A stretch of 64,000 bases of DNA, taken from NCBI GenBank assembly GCA_000620205.1, contig JHVP01000004.1, positions 124,001-188,000 of the forward strand. The letters run 5' to 3'. Shown in pieces: positions 33,481 to 42,043 of the stretch. Below the pieces are notes generated by a model. It searched no databases. It was not told the origin of the DNA and was given only the letters and a program-made list of their open reading frames with translations. Within the stretch, counting starts at the first letter, position 1; every line of letters starts with the position of its first letter. Position numbers and translations under genes: made by a program. The stretch is from Geodermatophilaceae bacterium URHA0031. Its GTDB lineage: Bacteria > Actinomycetota > Actinomycetes > Mycobacteriales > Geodermatophilaceae.

Positions 33481-34722
33481 ATGGACGCGACGGAGCTCGC
33501 GGTCATCGCCGCGGCGGTCTTCCTGTGGGGCGTGGTCTCCGCCCGGTGGGAGCGCGCGGACCTCAGCGCCCCGATGGTGTTCACCGCGGTCGGCGCGGCC
33601 CTGGCCGCGGTCGACCTCGTCACGCCGTCCGCAGCGGTGCATACGCTCAAGCCGCTGGTCGAGGTGACCCTGGTCTGGGTGCTCTTCTCCGACGCCGCCA
33701 GGGTCCCGGTCCACGACCTGCGCGCCGACGCCGGGCGGTGCCTCCGGTTGCTCGCCGTCGGCCTGCCGCTGACCGTCGTGGCCGGCTGGGGACTGGCGGG
33801 CTGGATGCTGCCCGGGATCGGCGGCTGGCTGGCCCTGCTCGTGGGCACGGCGCTCGCGCCCACCGACGCCGCCCTCGGCGTGGCGGTGGTGACCAACCCG
33901 ACCGTACCGGGCCGGGTCCGACGGCTGCTCAGCGTGGAGAGCGGCCTGAACGACGGGATCGTCACCCCGGTGGTCATGCTGGCCCTGGCCGGAGCGGCGT
34001 CGGCCGAGGGGCTCGCCGACGCGCCCGGGGTGGCCGCGGCGGTGCTCGAGCTGGCGGTCGGTGCGGGCGTGGGCGTGGCGGTGGGCGGCGCCGGCGGCGC
34101 GCTGCTGCGCTGGGCACGTCGCCGCGGGTGGGTGGCCGAGGAGTTCGCCGGGATCGGCGTCCTCGCGCTGGCGCTGGCCGCCTACGCCGCTGCGGTCGCG
34201 GTGCACGGCAACGGCTTCGTGGCGGCCTTCTGCGGCGGACTGACCTTCGGTGCCGTGGCCGGCCGGCGCGGACCGGCCGAGCTCCACTTCACCGAGCAGA
34301 CCGGCTCCCTCGTCTCCCTGCTGGTGTGGCTCGGGTTCGGCGCCATCGCCACACCGGTGGTGGTGGACCACCTCGACCTGGCCACCGTCGGGTACGCGCT
34401 GCTCAGCCTCACCGTCATCCGGATGGCCCCGGTCGCCCTGGCGTTGACCGGCGCCGGTCTCGGCCGGGACGCGGTGCTGTTCATCGGCTGGTTCGGCCCG
34501 CGCGGGCTCGCCTCGCTGTTGTTCGCCCTGCTCACCCTGGAGGAGCTCGGCGCTCCCGCCGAGCCGGCCGTGGCGGCCATCGCGGTGACCGTCGTCCTCA
34601 GCGTGCTGGCGCACGGGGTGACCGCGGGGCCGCTGGCCGCGCGCTACGGACGGGCAGCGGGGGCCGGGACCACCGCCGGCACGGACCCGGGCGAGGCCAG
34701 CGTCGCCGAGCGCACGCCCTGA
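33481..34722 (+). CDS. Cation:proton antiporter (CPA1/NhaP type)
   Basis: The 413-residue protein has about 12 membrane helices. The ion-binding core is visible: LVGTALAPTDAALGVAVVTNP (TD pair on the unwound helix) near residue 120 and LLSVESGLNDGIVTPVVM (the ND motif) near residue 148. A later GWFGPRGLASLLFALL segment is also typical of NhaP/NhaK exchangers. It is expected to exchange Na+ or K+ for H+ at the membrane. The start is the ATG at 33481 after GGAGGAGG. The STAS gene follows after a 137-bp gap that has its own palindrome. Confidence 0.93.
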   Translation: MDATELAVIAAAVFLWGVVSARWERADLSAPMVFTAVGAALAAVDLVTPSAAVHTLKPLVEVTLVWVLFSDAARVPVHDLRADAGRCLRLLAVGLPLTVVAGWGLAGWMLPGIGGWLALLVGTALAPTDAALGVAVVTNPTVPGRVRRLLSVESGLNDGIVTPVVMLALAGAASAEGLADAPGVAAAVLELAVGAGVGVAVGGAGGALLRWARRRGWVAEEFAGIGVLALALAAYAAAVAVHGNGFVAAFCGGLTFGAVAGRRGPAELHFTEQTGSLVSLLVWLGFGAIATPVVVDHLDLATVGYALLSLTVIRMAPVALALTGAGLGRDAVLFIGWFGPRGLASLLFALLTLEELGAPAEPAVAAIAVTVVLSVLAHGVTAGPLAARYGRAAGAGTTAGTDPGEASVAERTP

Positions 34723-34740
34723 GACGGGAGGACGGCGGCG

Positions 34741-34760
34741 TTCACCCGGCGCGGGTGAGG
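34741..34760 (+). promoter_or_regulatory. Palindrome element, site 15 (STAS gene)
   Basis: TTCACCCGGCGCGGGTGAGG is a perfect 7-bp inverted repeat, TCACCCG/CGGGTGA. GGACGGTGG follows at 34790-34798. The start codon at 34860 is 100 bp away. Confidence 0.7.
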
Positions 34761-34859
34761 CCGGCGGCGTCGCGCTGCCGCACTGTAGAGGACGGTGGCG
34801 GCACGACTGTCCGGTGGACGGTCGCCGGTGGCCCACCCACCGGGACGAAGGGACGTCGA

Positions 34860-35318
34860 GTGGCCCGATCGTCACGCCGGTCCCACTCCGGAGCGCTCGC
34901 CTCCCGGCCGGCCCGGGACACGCAGCTCCTGCGCGGCCGCGATGTCGCGGTCACCTGCCACGACCGGTCCCGCGGCACCGCCGACGACGACCGGGCGACG
35001 CCGCGGGTCCTGCCGGCGGAGGACGACGTCTGCGGGCCGAGCACGATCCAGGTCGCCGTCGGCGCGCAGCTGGTGGCCGGTCGTGCCGCGGAGATCCACA
35101 CCGTCGTGGACGAGGCGCTGCGTCGGGCGCCGGAGGTGCTCGTGCTGCGGCTGGACGAGGTCCGGCGCTTCGACGCCGCGGGCGTGGGGCTCCTGCTCCG
35201 GCTGCACGCCCAGGCACGCCGGCAGGAGACCGCCGTGCGGTGCACCACCCCGCCCCGCCAGTTGCTCGCCGTCCTGCACCGCACGGGGGCCGACCACGTG
35301 CTCACGCTGGTGGCATGA
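34860..35318 (+). CDS. STAS-domain protein (anti-sigma antagonist-like)
   Basis: The 152-residue product starts at the GTG at 34860, with GAAGGGA six bases upstream. The first 60 residues are basic and unstructured. The rest is a STAS domain (IQVAVGAQLVAGRAAEIHTVVDEALRRAPEVLVLRLDEVRRFDAAGVGLLLRLH and on). Typical anti-sigma antagonists have a phosphorylatable Ser in the D-S-S-G-L loop; here the loop reads D-A-A-G-V, so that site is missing. It may be a constitutively active antagonist or a structural STAS protein. A possible HATPase partner is at 39248. Confidence 0.8.
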   Translation: MARSSRRSHSGALASRPARDTQLLRGRDVAVTCHDRSRGTADDDRATPRVLPAEDDVCGPSTIQVAVGAQLVAGRAAEIHTVVDEALRRAPEVLVLRLDEVRRFDAAGVGLLLRLHAQARRQETAVRCTTPPRQLLAVLHRTGADHVLTLVA

Positions 35319-35362
35319 CCCAGGGACGGGTCGACCACCCCCGTCAGATCGGAGGACCGCCC

Positions 35363-36295
35363 ATGCCGGCAACCCCGGCCACCCTCGCGCACCGGCGGCT
35401 CGGAGAGCTCCGGGAGGTCCCCGGCGGCGACCTCCTGATGGGCTCGGACGACCACTACCCGGAGGAGCGACCGGCCCACGTCGTCGCCGTCCCCGCGTTC
35501 GCGCTGGAAGCGCACCCGGTCACCAACGCCGAGTTCCGCCGCTTCGTCGCCGAGACCGGGCACGTCACCGTCGCCGAGAGCCCCCTCGCGCCCGACGACT
35601 TCCCCGGCGCGCAGGCCGACGACCTGGTCCCGGGCTCCCTCGTCTTCACCCAGCCGCCCGGCCCCGTGCCGCTGGAGGACTGGCAGCTGTGGTGGCGGTG
35701 GGTGCCCGGCGCGGACTGGCGGCACCCGGCGGGTCCGGGCAGCACGCTGCACGGACTCGAGCGGCACCCCGTGGTGCACGTCGGCTGGGAGGACGCCGTC
35801 GCCTACGCCGCCTGGGCGGGTCGGAGGCTGCCCACCGAGGCCCAGTGGGAGCACGCCGCCCGCGGTGGGGCGGCCCCGACGGTCTACGCGTGGGGTGCGG
35901 AGGCCAGGCCGCGCGGCCGGGCCATGGCCAACACCTGGGAGGGACGCTTCCCCTGGGAGAACACCTCACCGCCCGGCCGGAGCCGCACCACCCCGGTCGG
36001 CTCGTACCCGCCCAACGGCTACGGCCTGGTGGACATGATCGGCAACGTGTGGGAGTGGACGAGTTCCCCGTGGACCGAGGACCACGGCGCCGGCCCGGCT
36101 CCCGAACCGGTTCTGCACGCCTGCTGCGGCGACGGGCCGCCGACGGTCGGCGAGACCGACCGGCGGGTGATGAAGGGCGGCTCGCACCTGTGCGCGCCCA
36201 CCTACTGCCACCGCTACCGCCCACCGGCGCGACAGGGGCACGACGTGCGCAGCAGCACCAGCCACCTCGGCTTCCGCTGCGCGACCGACCGCTGA
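35363..36295 (+). CDS. Formylglycine-generating enzyme (sulfatase maturase)
   Basis: This 310-residue protein of the SUMF1/FGE family begins LREVPGGDLLMGSDDHYPEERPAHVVAVPAFALEAHPVTNAEF. The signature WEHAARGG, WEGRFPWENT and NGYGLVDMIGNVWEWTSS segments follow. The copper-binding active-site cysteines are C277 and C282 in GGSHLCAPTYCHRYRPPARQG, and the chain ends with LGFRC. It oxidises the Cys of C-x-P-x-R motifs in sulfatases to formylglycine. Its expected client is the sulfatase at 26135 (CSPSR). The ATG at 35363 follows GGAGG. It lies 44 bp after the STAS gene on the same strand. Confidence 0.93.
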   Translation: MPATPATLAHRRLGELREVPGGDLLMGSDDHYPEERPAHVVAVPAFALEAHPVTNAEFRRFVAETGHVTVAESPLAPDDFPGAQADDLVPGSLVFTQPPGPVPLEDWQLWWRWVPGADWRHPAGPGSTLHGLERHPVVHVGWEDAVAYAAWAGRRLPTEAQWEHAARGGAAPTVYAWGAEARPRGRAMANTWEGRFPWENTSPPGRSRTTPVGSYPPNGYGLVDMIGNVWEWTSSPWTEDHGAGPAPEPVLHACCGDGPPTVGETDRRVMKGGSHLCAPTYCHRYRPPARQGHDVRSSTSHLGFRCATDR

Positions 36296-36434
36296 GCGGA
36301 CGCCCGGTCACCGCGCGGGCGCTGGAGCGCTCCCATCGGGATTGACGGCCCTCCCCGGGGTGGCGATGCTGGCAGGTGAGCACCTCGGGGACCTCCACAC
36401 GTCGAGCACGACCGAGAACAGGTCGGACAGAACC

Positions 36435-39035
36435 ATGCAGGTACCCCGCAGCAAGCTGCACCGGCCCTCCCCGGGGCGGTGGGTGGTCGACCGCACCTCG
36501 CTGCTGCGCCGCCCCGTCCCGCCGCACGACCGGTCCGACGGCGTCCCCGTGACGCTGCTGTCCGCGCCGCCCGGGTACGGCAAGACCACCCTGATGGCCT
36601 GCTGGGCGAGCGACCGGGCCGGGCTCGGGGACCGGGTCGCCTGGGTGTCCCTGGGCGAGGAGGACAACGACCCGGCGCGCTTCCGGACGACCCTGGTCGA
36701 GGCACTCCGCTCCGCCGCCGTCCCCGGGACGCCCGCCGGGCGGGCGGGCGACGCTCCCGCCGGGGACGTGCGCGGCGGCCTCGCCCTGGTCGAGCTCGAG
36801 GCGATCGTGTCCCGGGCCGAGGCCCCGGTCTGGCTGTTCCTGGACGACGTCCAGGCGATCCGGTCCCCCGCCGTCCTGGCCGACATCGACACGCTGCTCC
36901 GCCGGCTGCCGGCCGGCCTGTACGTGCTGCTGGCCGGCCGGCGCGACCCCGCGGTGGGCCTGCACCGGCTGCGGCTGGCCGGGCAGCTGCGGGAGATCCG
37001 GGCGAGCGACCTGGCGCTGGACCGGAGCGAGGTGCAGCGCGTCCTCGCCGACCACGGCGTCAGGCTGGAGGGGCTCGCGCTGGAGCTGCTGGCCGACCGC
37101 ACGGAGGGCTGGGCGGCCGCGGTGCGGCTGGCGGCGCTCACCCTCTCCGGCGCGGCCGATCCGCAGTCCCTCGTCCAGGACTTCGGCGGTGACGAGCCCG
37201 TGGTCGCCGACTACCTCAGCGCCGAGGTGCTGCACGGGCTGACACCGACCGAGCGGGACCTGCTCCGGTTGTGCGCCGTGCCCGAGCAGCTCTCCGCCGA
37301 CCTCGCCGTCGCGGTCAGCGGTGACCCGTCGGCGGGGGCGCTGCTGGACCGGCTGTACCGGGAGAACGCGCTCGTGGACCGCCTCGTGGAGCCCAGCGGC
37401 TGGTACCGCCTGCACCCCCTGCTCCGCAGCCACCTCACCGCCGGGCTGCGCCGGACGAGCCCCGGGCTGCTGGACGCCGCGCACGCGCGCGCCGCGGGCT
37501 GGCTCGCCGCCCAGGGCCGGCTGCGCGAGGCGCTGGGGCACGCGGTCGCGGCCCGGGATGACTCCCTGGCCGTCCGGATGCTGGTGGCGCACGGGCCGAC
37601 GCTGCTGGCCGGTGGGCGGGCCCGCCAGCTGCTCCGACTGATCGGCTCCAGCCCGGACGGCGTCCGGGCCGACGCCGACGTCGGGGAGCTCACCACCCTC
37701 GCGGAGCTGGAGCTGGGCGCGGCGCTGCCGCGCCGCCTCCCCCGCCCCCGGCGGCCCGCCGAGGACGACGGGGCCACCCCGCTCCAGGCGCTGGTCGACC
37801 TGCAGCAGGCCCGGCACGGTGACCTCGCGCTCTCCGACGCCGCACTGGCCGCCAGCGCCGCGGCGTCCGACGGCCGCGCGGACGACCTGGGGCTGCTGCT
37901 CCGGCTCAACCGGGGTCTGGTCCAGCTGCTGGCCGGAGAGCTCGACGAGGCCGGCGCGGAACTCACCGCCGCGGCCCAGCTGGCCGCGGCGGCGCACAAC
38001 GACCACGCGCTGCTGCGGGCCACGGCCGGGTTGAGCGCCTTGGCCAGCAGCCGCGGCGACTTCCCGGGCACCTGGCTGCTGGCGGACGAGACCGTGCGGG
38101 TCGCCGCCCGGGTGGACGCCCTGCGCGGGGCCGAGGTCGCCGCCGCGCTGCTGCAGGCCGCCCAGTGCACCTACCAGCGGCTCGACGGGAACGGCACGCG
38201 GAACCTGGCGGAGCGGGCGCAGAGCGCGCTGGCCGGGTCCGGCGACGCGGTGGTCGGGCTCGCGCTGACCACCCTCCTCGCCCTCCTCGACGTCGAGGAC
38301 GGGACGCACCCCGCGCACGCCGTCCGGCGCATGCACGACTGCTGGTCGCAGTCCCGCGGGCAGCCGCTGCCGACCATGCTGGTCAGTTACCTGGCCTACG
38401 CCCAGCACCGCTGCAGCTGGCTGGTCGGCCGACCGGACTGGGCCGCGGAGGCGCTGCACGAGCTGCGGGTCCGGGTGGGCCCCGGCGGGGAGCTCGAGGT
38501 GCTCATCGCCACCGAGCACCTCGCCCGGGGTCGCGGGGACGCCGCCCGGCGGCGGCTGGCACCGGTCCTGGACGGCACGCTCGGCTGTGCCCACCCGCTG
38601 ACCCTGCAGCAGGCGTGGCTGGTGGAGGCGGTGCTGTCCGCCCAGGAGGGCCAGCACGCCCGCTGCCACGAGGCACTGGAGGCGGCCCTCGGGATCGCCG
38701 ACGAGCTGGGCACGCTGCGGGCCTTCCTGGACATGCCCGGGATCCCGGCGCTGCTGGACGAGGACGCCTCCCGGTTCGGCCGGCTCGGCCCCCTGGTCGC
38801 GGCGATCCGGTCGGCGACCCGGACGCGGGACCGGAGCCCCTACACGTCGCTGACGCCCAAGGAGCTGGGGCTGCTCACCGACCTCCCCGCCCAGCTCACC
38901 CTCGAGGAGATCGCCGCGCGGCACCAGGTCTCGCTGAACACGGTGAAGACCCACGTCCGCTCGATCTACCTCAAGCTGGGCGCCCAGAGCCGACGCCAGG
39001 CGATCGACGCGGCCCGGCAGCGCGGGCTGCTCTGA
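36435..39035 (+). CDS. LAL (MalT-type) LuxR-family ATPase regulator 3
   Basis: The gene encodes 866 residues from the ATG at 36435 (MQVPRSKLHRPSPG, the usual LAL start); the frame is open to 36342, but the extension is not family-like. Walker A APPGYGKT spans residues 44-51, and APVWLFLDDVQAI supplies the Walker B-like acidic pair. A long helical repeat region follows. The C-terminal HTH has LTPKELGLLTDL, EIAARHQVSLNTVKTHVRSI and YLKLGAQSRRQAI. It differs from LAL 1 and 2 in the recognition helix (SLNTVKTH versus SVNTVKSH). The ribosome site is weak. The inducer and targets are unknown. Confidence 0.92.
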   Translation: MQVPRSKLHRPSPGRWVVDRTSLLRRPVPPHDRSDGVPVTLLSAPPGYGKTTLMACWASDRAGLGDRVAWVSLGEEDNDPARFRTTLVEALRSAAVPGTPAGRAGDAPAGDVRGGLALVELEAIVSRAEAPVWLFLDDVQAIRSPAVLADIDTLLRRLPAGLYVLLAGRRDPAVGLHRLRLAGQLREIRASDLALDRSEVQRVLADHGVRLEGLALELLADRTEGWAAAVRLAALTLSGAADPQSLVQDFGGDEPVVADYLSAEVLHGLTPTERDLLRLCAVPEQLSADLAVAVSGDPSAGALLDRLYRENALVDRLVEPSGWYRLHPLLRSHLTAGLRRTSPGLLDAAHARAAGWLAAQGRLREALGHAVAARDDSLAVRMLVAHGPTLLAGGRARQLLRLIGSSPDGVRADADVGELTTLAELELGAALPRRLPRPRRPAEDDGATPLQALVDLQQARHGDLALSDAALAASAAASDGRADDLGLLLRLNRGLVQLLAGELDEAGAELTAAAQLAAAAHNDHALLRATAGLSALASSRGDFPGTWLLADETVRVAARVDALRGAEVAAALLQAAQCTYQRLDGNGTRNLAERAQSALAGSGDAVVGLALTTLLALLDVEDGTHPAHAVRRMHDCWSQSRGQPLPTMLVSYLAYAQHRCSWLVGRPDWAAEALHELRVRVGPGGELEVLIATEHLARGRGDAARRRLAPVLDGTLGCAHPLTLQQAWLVEAVLSAQEGQHARCHEALEAALGIADELGTLRAFLDMPGIPALLDEDASRFGRLGPLVAAIRSATRTRDRSPYTSLTPKELGLLTDLPAQLTLEEIAARHQVSLNTVKTHVRSIYLKLGAQSRRQAIDAARQRGLL

Positions 39036-39247
39036 CCGCCGGCCCCGGTCGTGCTCACCGACCACCTGCGGCCAGGACAGCGCTCCGGCCGGCTCCCGTC
39101 CCGGGCGGGGACCCCCGCCTCGCCGATCGACGTGCCCGGCCGGTCGGGAGGTGCGAGTCTGTCCGGGCGCGCGGTCGCCCCTGCCGGCCGCGGCTCCTCA
39201 CCACCGCAGTGCGGCGAGACCAGCCGCTCGACCGACCGCAGGAGCTC

Positions 39248-39682
39248 ATGGACACCGGACAGGACGCCACGTGGGGGCAGCGCGTCCCCCCGCCGCCGAC
39301 CTCGGCCCGCGACACTTGGACCTGGGCCGTCGCCCGTCCCGCCGAGCTCACCGCAGCGCGCGGCGACCTGCGGCGCAGCCTCCCCGCGGGGGCCTCGCCC
39401 GATGACGTCGACCGGCTGCTGCTCGCCTTCGAGGAGCTGGCCTCCAACGGTCTGCGGCACAGCGGCGCGCCGGTCGAGGTGCGGGTGAGCACGTACGACC
39501 GGGGGTGGCTGATCGACGTCAGCGACTCGTGTCCCGAGCAGCCGCCCACGCCGGCCGTCGACCGCGACCCGGCCCTGGGCGGACTGGGCCTGCACCTGAT
39601 CGCCCGGCTGTCGGCGGCGTGCGGCTGGGCCGTCACCGGCAGCCGCAAGCACGTCTGGGCCGTCCTGCTGCCCGACGTCTGA
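39248..39682 (+). CDS. HATPase_c_2 anti-sigma-type ATP-binding protein
   Basis: This 144-residue protein starts at the ATG at 39248, with AGGAG just upstream. It has the GHKL motifs: N-box EELASNGLRHS near residue 62, G1 DVSDSC near residue 92, and G2 LGGLGLHLI near residue 112. It resembles RsbW-type serine kinases/anti-sigma factors common in actinobacteria. Partners would be a sigma factor or a STAS antagonist; the nearest STAS gene is at 34860, but its phospho-Ser is missing. No sigma factor gene is in the window. It follows the third LAL gene by 212 bp. Confidence 0.85.
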   Translation: MDTGQDATWGQRVPPPPTSARDTWTWAVARPAELTAARGDLRRSLPAGASPDDVDRLLLAFEELASNGLRHSGAPVEVRVSTYDRGWLIDVSDSCPEQPPTPAVDRDPALGGLGLHLIARLSAACGWAVTGSRKHVWAVLLPDV

Positions 39683-39723
39683 CCGGGTCGCCCGGTCCTC
39701 GGGCCCGGACCCCGGTGTCCTCG

Positions 39724-40935
39724 TCAGCTGATCGTGAGCCGGACGGGGAGGCTCGCCCACGCCCGCAGGGTGTTGTTGTGGTGCCGCCGGGTCGGGCCGG
39801 CCAGCTCGATCGACCGCACCCGCCGGGCCAGCGCGGTGAGCACCGCCTCGGCCTCGAGCCGGGCGACGTGCTGGCCGACGCACTGGTGCAGGCCCATCCC
39901 GAAGCCCACGTGCCCGGAGGGGTCGCGGCCGAGGTCGAAGCGGTCGGGGTCGGTCCACCGGCGCGGGTCGCGGTTGGCCGCCGCCAGGAACATCAGCACC
40001 TTGTGGCCCTCGGGGACCACCGTGCCGCCGATCTGCACGTCGGTGGTCGCGGTCCGGAAGAAGGTCTGCACCGGGGACTCCCAGCGGACCGCCTCGTCGA
40101 AGGCCACCCGGGCCAGCCCGGGGTCCTGGCGGAGCCGCTGCCACTGGTCGGGGTGGGTGGCGAACCCGGAGAGGACGGCGGAGATGCCGTGCACCGTGGT
40201 GTCCACCCCGGCGGTGAGCAGCGAGCGGACGACCAGCGGGGCCATCGCCGGGGTGATGTCGCCGCGGTCGGCCGCGGCCCAGATGTCGGCCCCGAACCCC
40301 TCGGGGGCGAGGACGTCGCGGGCGCACACGCTGCCCACCCACCCCGACAGCTCGGCGACCCGGTGCTCCCCCTTGGCCACCAGGTCGTTGGCGGGCCCGA
40401 AGGCGTTGAAGGCGTGGTCCCCGTAGGGCAGCAGGTTCTCCCGGCCCTCCGCCGGCAGGCCGACGGCGTCGGGGAAGACCCGCAGCGGGAACGCCTCGGC
40501 CAGCCGGGGGACGACGTCCAACTCCGGGCCGTCGGCGAGCACCTCGTCGACCAGCACCTCGGCATCGGCGACCCACGCCTCGCGCAGGCTGCGCAGGGCC
40601 CGCGGACCCAGCACCTTGCTCAGCACCCGGCGCGGTGCGTCGTGCCGGGGCGGGTCGGCCTCCAGCAGCAGGCTGGGCGGGCGCCACGGCTTCTCGGTGC
40701 GGAAGTTGGACAGCCCCACGCCGGCGGCGGACTGGAACTGCTGCCAGTCGACCAGGGCGGCGTGCACCTGCTCGTAGCGCGCCAGGGCGTAGACGTCGTA
40801 CCGGCTGAGGTGGACGACCGGACCGGCCTCGCGCAGCTCCTCGTGCATCGGCAGCGGGTCGTCGAGGACCTCGTGGCTGAACGGGTCGGCGTCGCTGACC
40901 GGCAGGTCGGTGGGGCGGCTCGGGGCGAGGGTCAC
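39724..40935 (-). CDS. Cytochrome P450 (separate-reductase type)
   Basis: This 403-residue P450 has the I-helix LLTAGVDTTVHGIS, the K-helix E-x-x-R within FDEAVRWESP, and the heme-thiolate signature FGMGLHQC352VG. It has no membrane anchor and so is soluble. The GTG start at 40935 has TGGAG six bases upstream and lies 25 bp after the stop of a phthalate-type reductase gene, so the pair forms a two-component monooxygenase. Neighbouring regulators and oxygenases suggest a catabolic role on aromatic or methoxylated compounds, which is inference. The frame extends upstream to 41073 but overlaps the reductase gene. Confidence 0.93.
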   Translation of the reverse strand: MTLAPSRPTDLPVSDADPFSHEVLDDPLPMHEELREAGPVVHLSRYDVYALARYEQVHAALVDWQQFQSAAGVGLSNFRTEKPWRPPSLLLEADPPRHDAPRRVLSKVLGPRALRSLREAWVADAEVLVDEVLADGPELDVVPRLAEAFPLRVFPDAVGLPAEGRENLLPYGDHAFNAFGPANDLVAKGEHRVAELSGWVGSVCARDVLAPEGFGADIWAAADRGDITPAMAPLVVRSLLTAGVDTTVHGISAVLSGFATHPDQWQRLRQDPGLARVAFDEAVRWESPVQTFFRTATTDVQIGGTVVPEGHKVLMFLAAANRDPRRWTDPDRFDLGRDPSGHVGFGMGLHQCVGQHVARLEAEAVLTALARRVRSIELAGPTRRHHNNTLRAWASLPVRLTIS

Positions 40936-40960
40936 GGCGGGCTCCAGCGGGTCGGCGGGG

Positions 40961-41944
40961 TCAGAGGTCGAGGACGAGGCGGTCGCTGCACGACCGGGAG
41001 ACGCAGGGGTACATGCAGTCCCCGGCGGCCCGCTCCGCGTCGTCCAGCAGGGAGTCGCGGTGGTCGGGGACACCGGCGAGCACGGTGGTCTCGCAGGTGC
41101 CGCAGGTGCCCTGCCGGCAGGAGGACAGCACCTCCACGCCGGCTGTGCCGAGCGCTTCCAGCACGGAGACGTCCGGCGTCACGGTGACCGTGCGCCCGGA
41201 CCGGGTCAGCTCGACGTCGAAGGCCGTCGTGCGCACCGGGGCGCCCTGCTCGGCGGCGACGAAGCGCTCGGTGTGCAGCGTCCGCGCGGGCCAGCCGGCG
41301 CAGGCCGCCTCCATCGCGGCCAGCAACGGCCCCGGCCCGCAGCTGTAGATCCTGGTCCCCGGCCGCGGGGTGCCGAGGAAGCCGGCGAGGTCCAGCAGTC
41401 CGTGCTCGTCCTGCGGCCGGACCTGGACGCGGTCCCCGTGCACCGCCAGCTCGTCGAGGAAGGCCATCGAGCTGCGCTGCCGCCCGCCGTAGAGCAGTCG
41501 CCAGTCGGCGCCCAGGAGCTCGGCCTGCGCGATCATCGGCAGGATCGGGGTGATGCCGATGCCGCCGGCGACGAAGAGGTAGGACTCCGCCGGTACGAGC
41601 GGGAAGTTGTTGCGCGGACCGCCGAGGCCGACCGTGTGCCCGGGTTCGAGGAGCTCGTGCACGTGCCGGGACCCGCCGCGGCTGGCGGGCTCCAGCAGGA
41701 CGCCGACCCGGTAGGTGTGCGCGTCCCAGCGGTCCCCGCACAGCGAGTACTGGCGGGTCAGCCCGTTGTCCAGGGTGAGGTCGACGTGGGCCCCCGGTGC
41801 CCAGTCCGGCAGCCGGCCACCGTCCGGGGCGGTCAGGGTGAGGGTCACCACGCCGTCGGCGACGCGGACCTTCTCCGTGACCCGCACCACGGTGCGGTCC
41901 ACCCCCGTGCGCCCGGTCTGCTGGAACGGTTCCGCTGTGAGCAC
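40961..41944 (-). CDS. Phthalate-dioxygenase-reductase-type P450 reductase (FMN, NAD, 2Fe-2S)
   Basis: The 327-residue protein contains in order an FMN-binding barrel with R-Q-Y-S-L-C near residue 75, a nucleotide-binding domain with GGIGITPILPM, and a C-terminal plant-type ferredoxin. The ferredoxin has SSCRQGTCGTCETTV and a final Cys in MYPCVSRSC, giving four ligands. It passes electrons from NADH or NADPH to the P450 encoded 25 bp downstream. The sequence closely parallels the reductase half of the fused P450 at 45335. The GTG at 41944 follows GAGGAGG. It is divergent from the IclR regulator gene, which probably controls it. Confidence 0.92.
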   Translation of the reverse strand: MLTAEPFQQTGRTGVDRTVVRVTEKVRVADGVVTLTLTAPDGGRLPDWAPGAHVDLTLDNGLTRQYSLCGDRWDAHTYRVGVLLEPASRGGSRHVHELLEPGHTVGLGGPRNNFPLVPAESYLFVAGGIGITPILPMIAQAELLGADWRLLYGGRQRSSMAFLDELAVHGDRVQVRPQDEHGLLDLAGFLGTPRPGTRIYSCGPGPLLAAMEAACAGWPARTLHTERFVAAEQGAPVRTTAFDVELTRSGRTVTVTPDVSVLEALGTAGVEVLSSCRQGTCGTCETTVLAGVPDHRDSLLDDAERAAGDCMYPCVSRSCSDRLVLDL

Positions 41945-42043
41945 CCCGACCTCCTCGTCGTCGTCCGTACCAGGGTGCGACGCAGGTCACCCGGGGCAGA
42001 AGTGCCTTCTCAATGGACGAGAGACCGGTGTCACACTGGGGTC

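Noticed and set aside
35646-39065. 1139-codon minus-strand frame over FGE and LAL 3
   Set aside because: It spans two real plus-strand genes and their gap; the translation is repetitive and Gly/Arg/Gln-rich.
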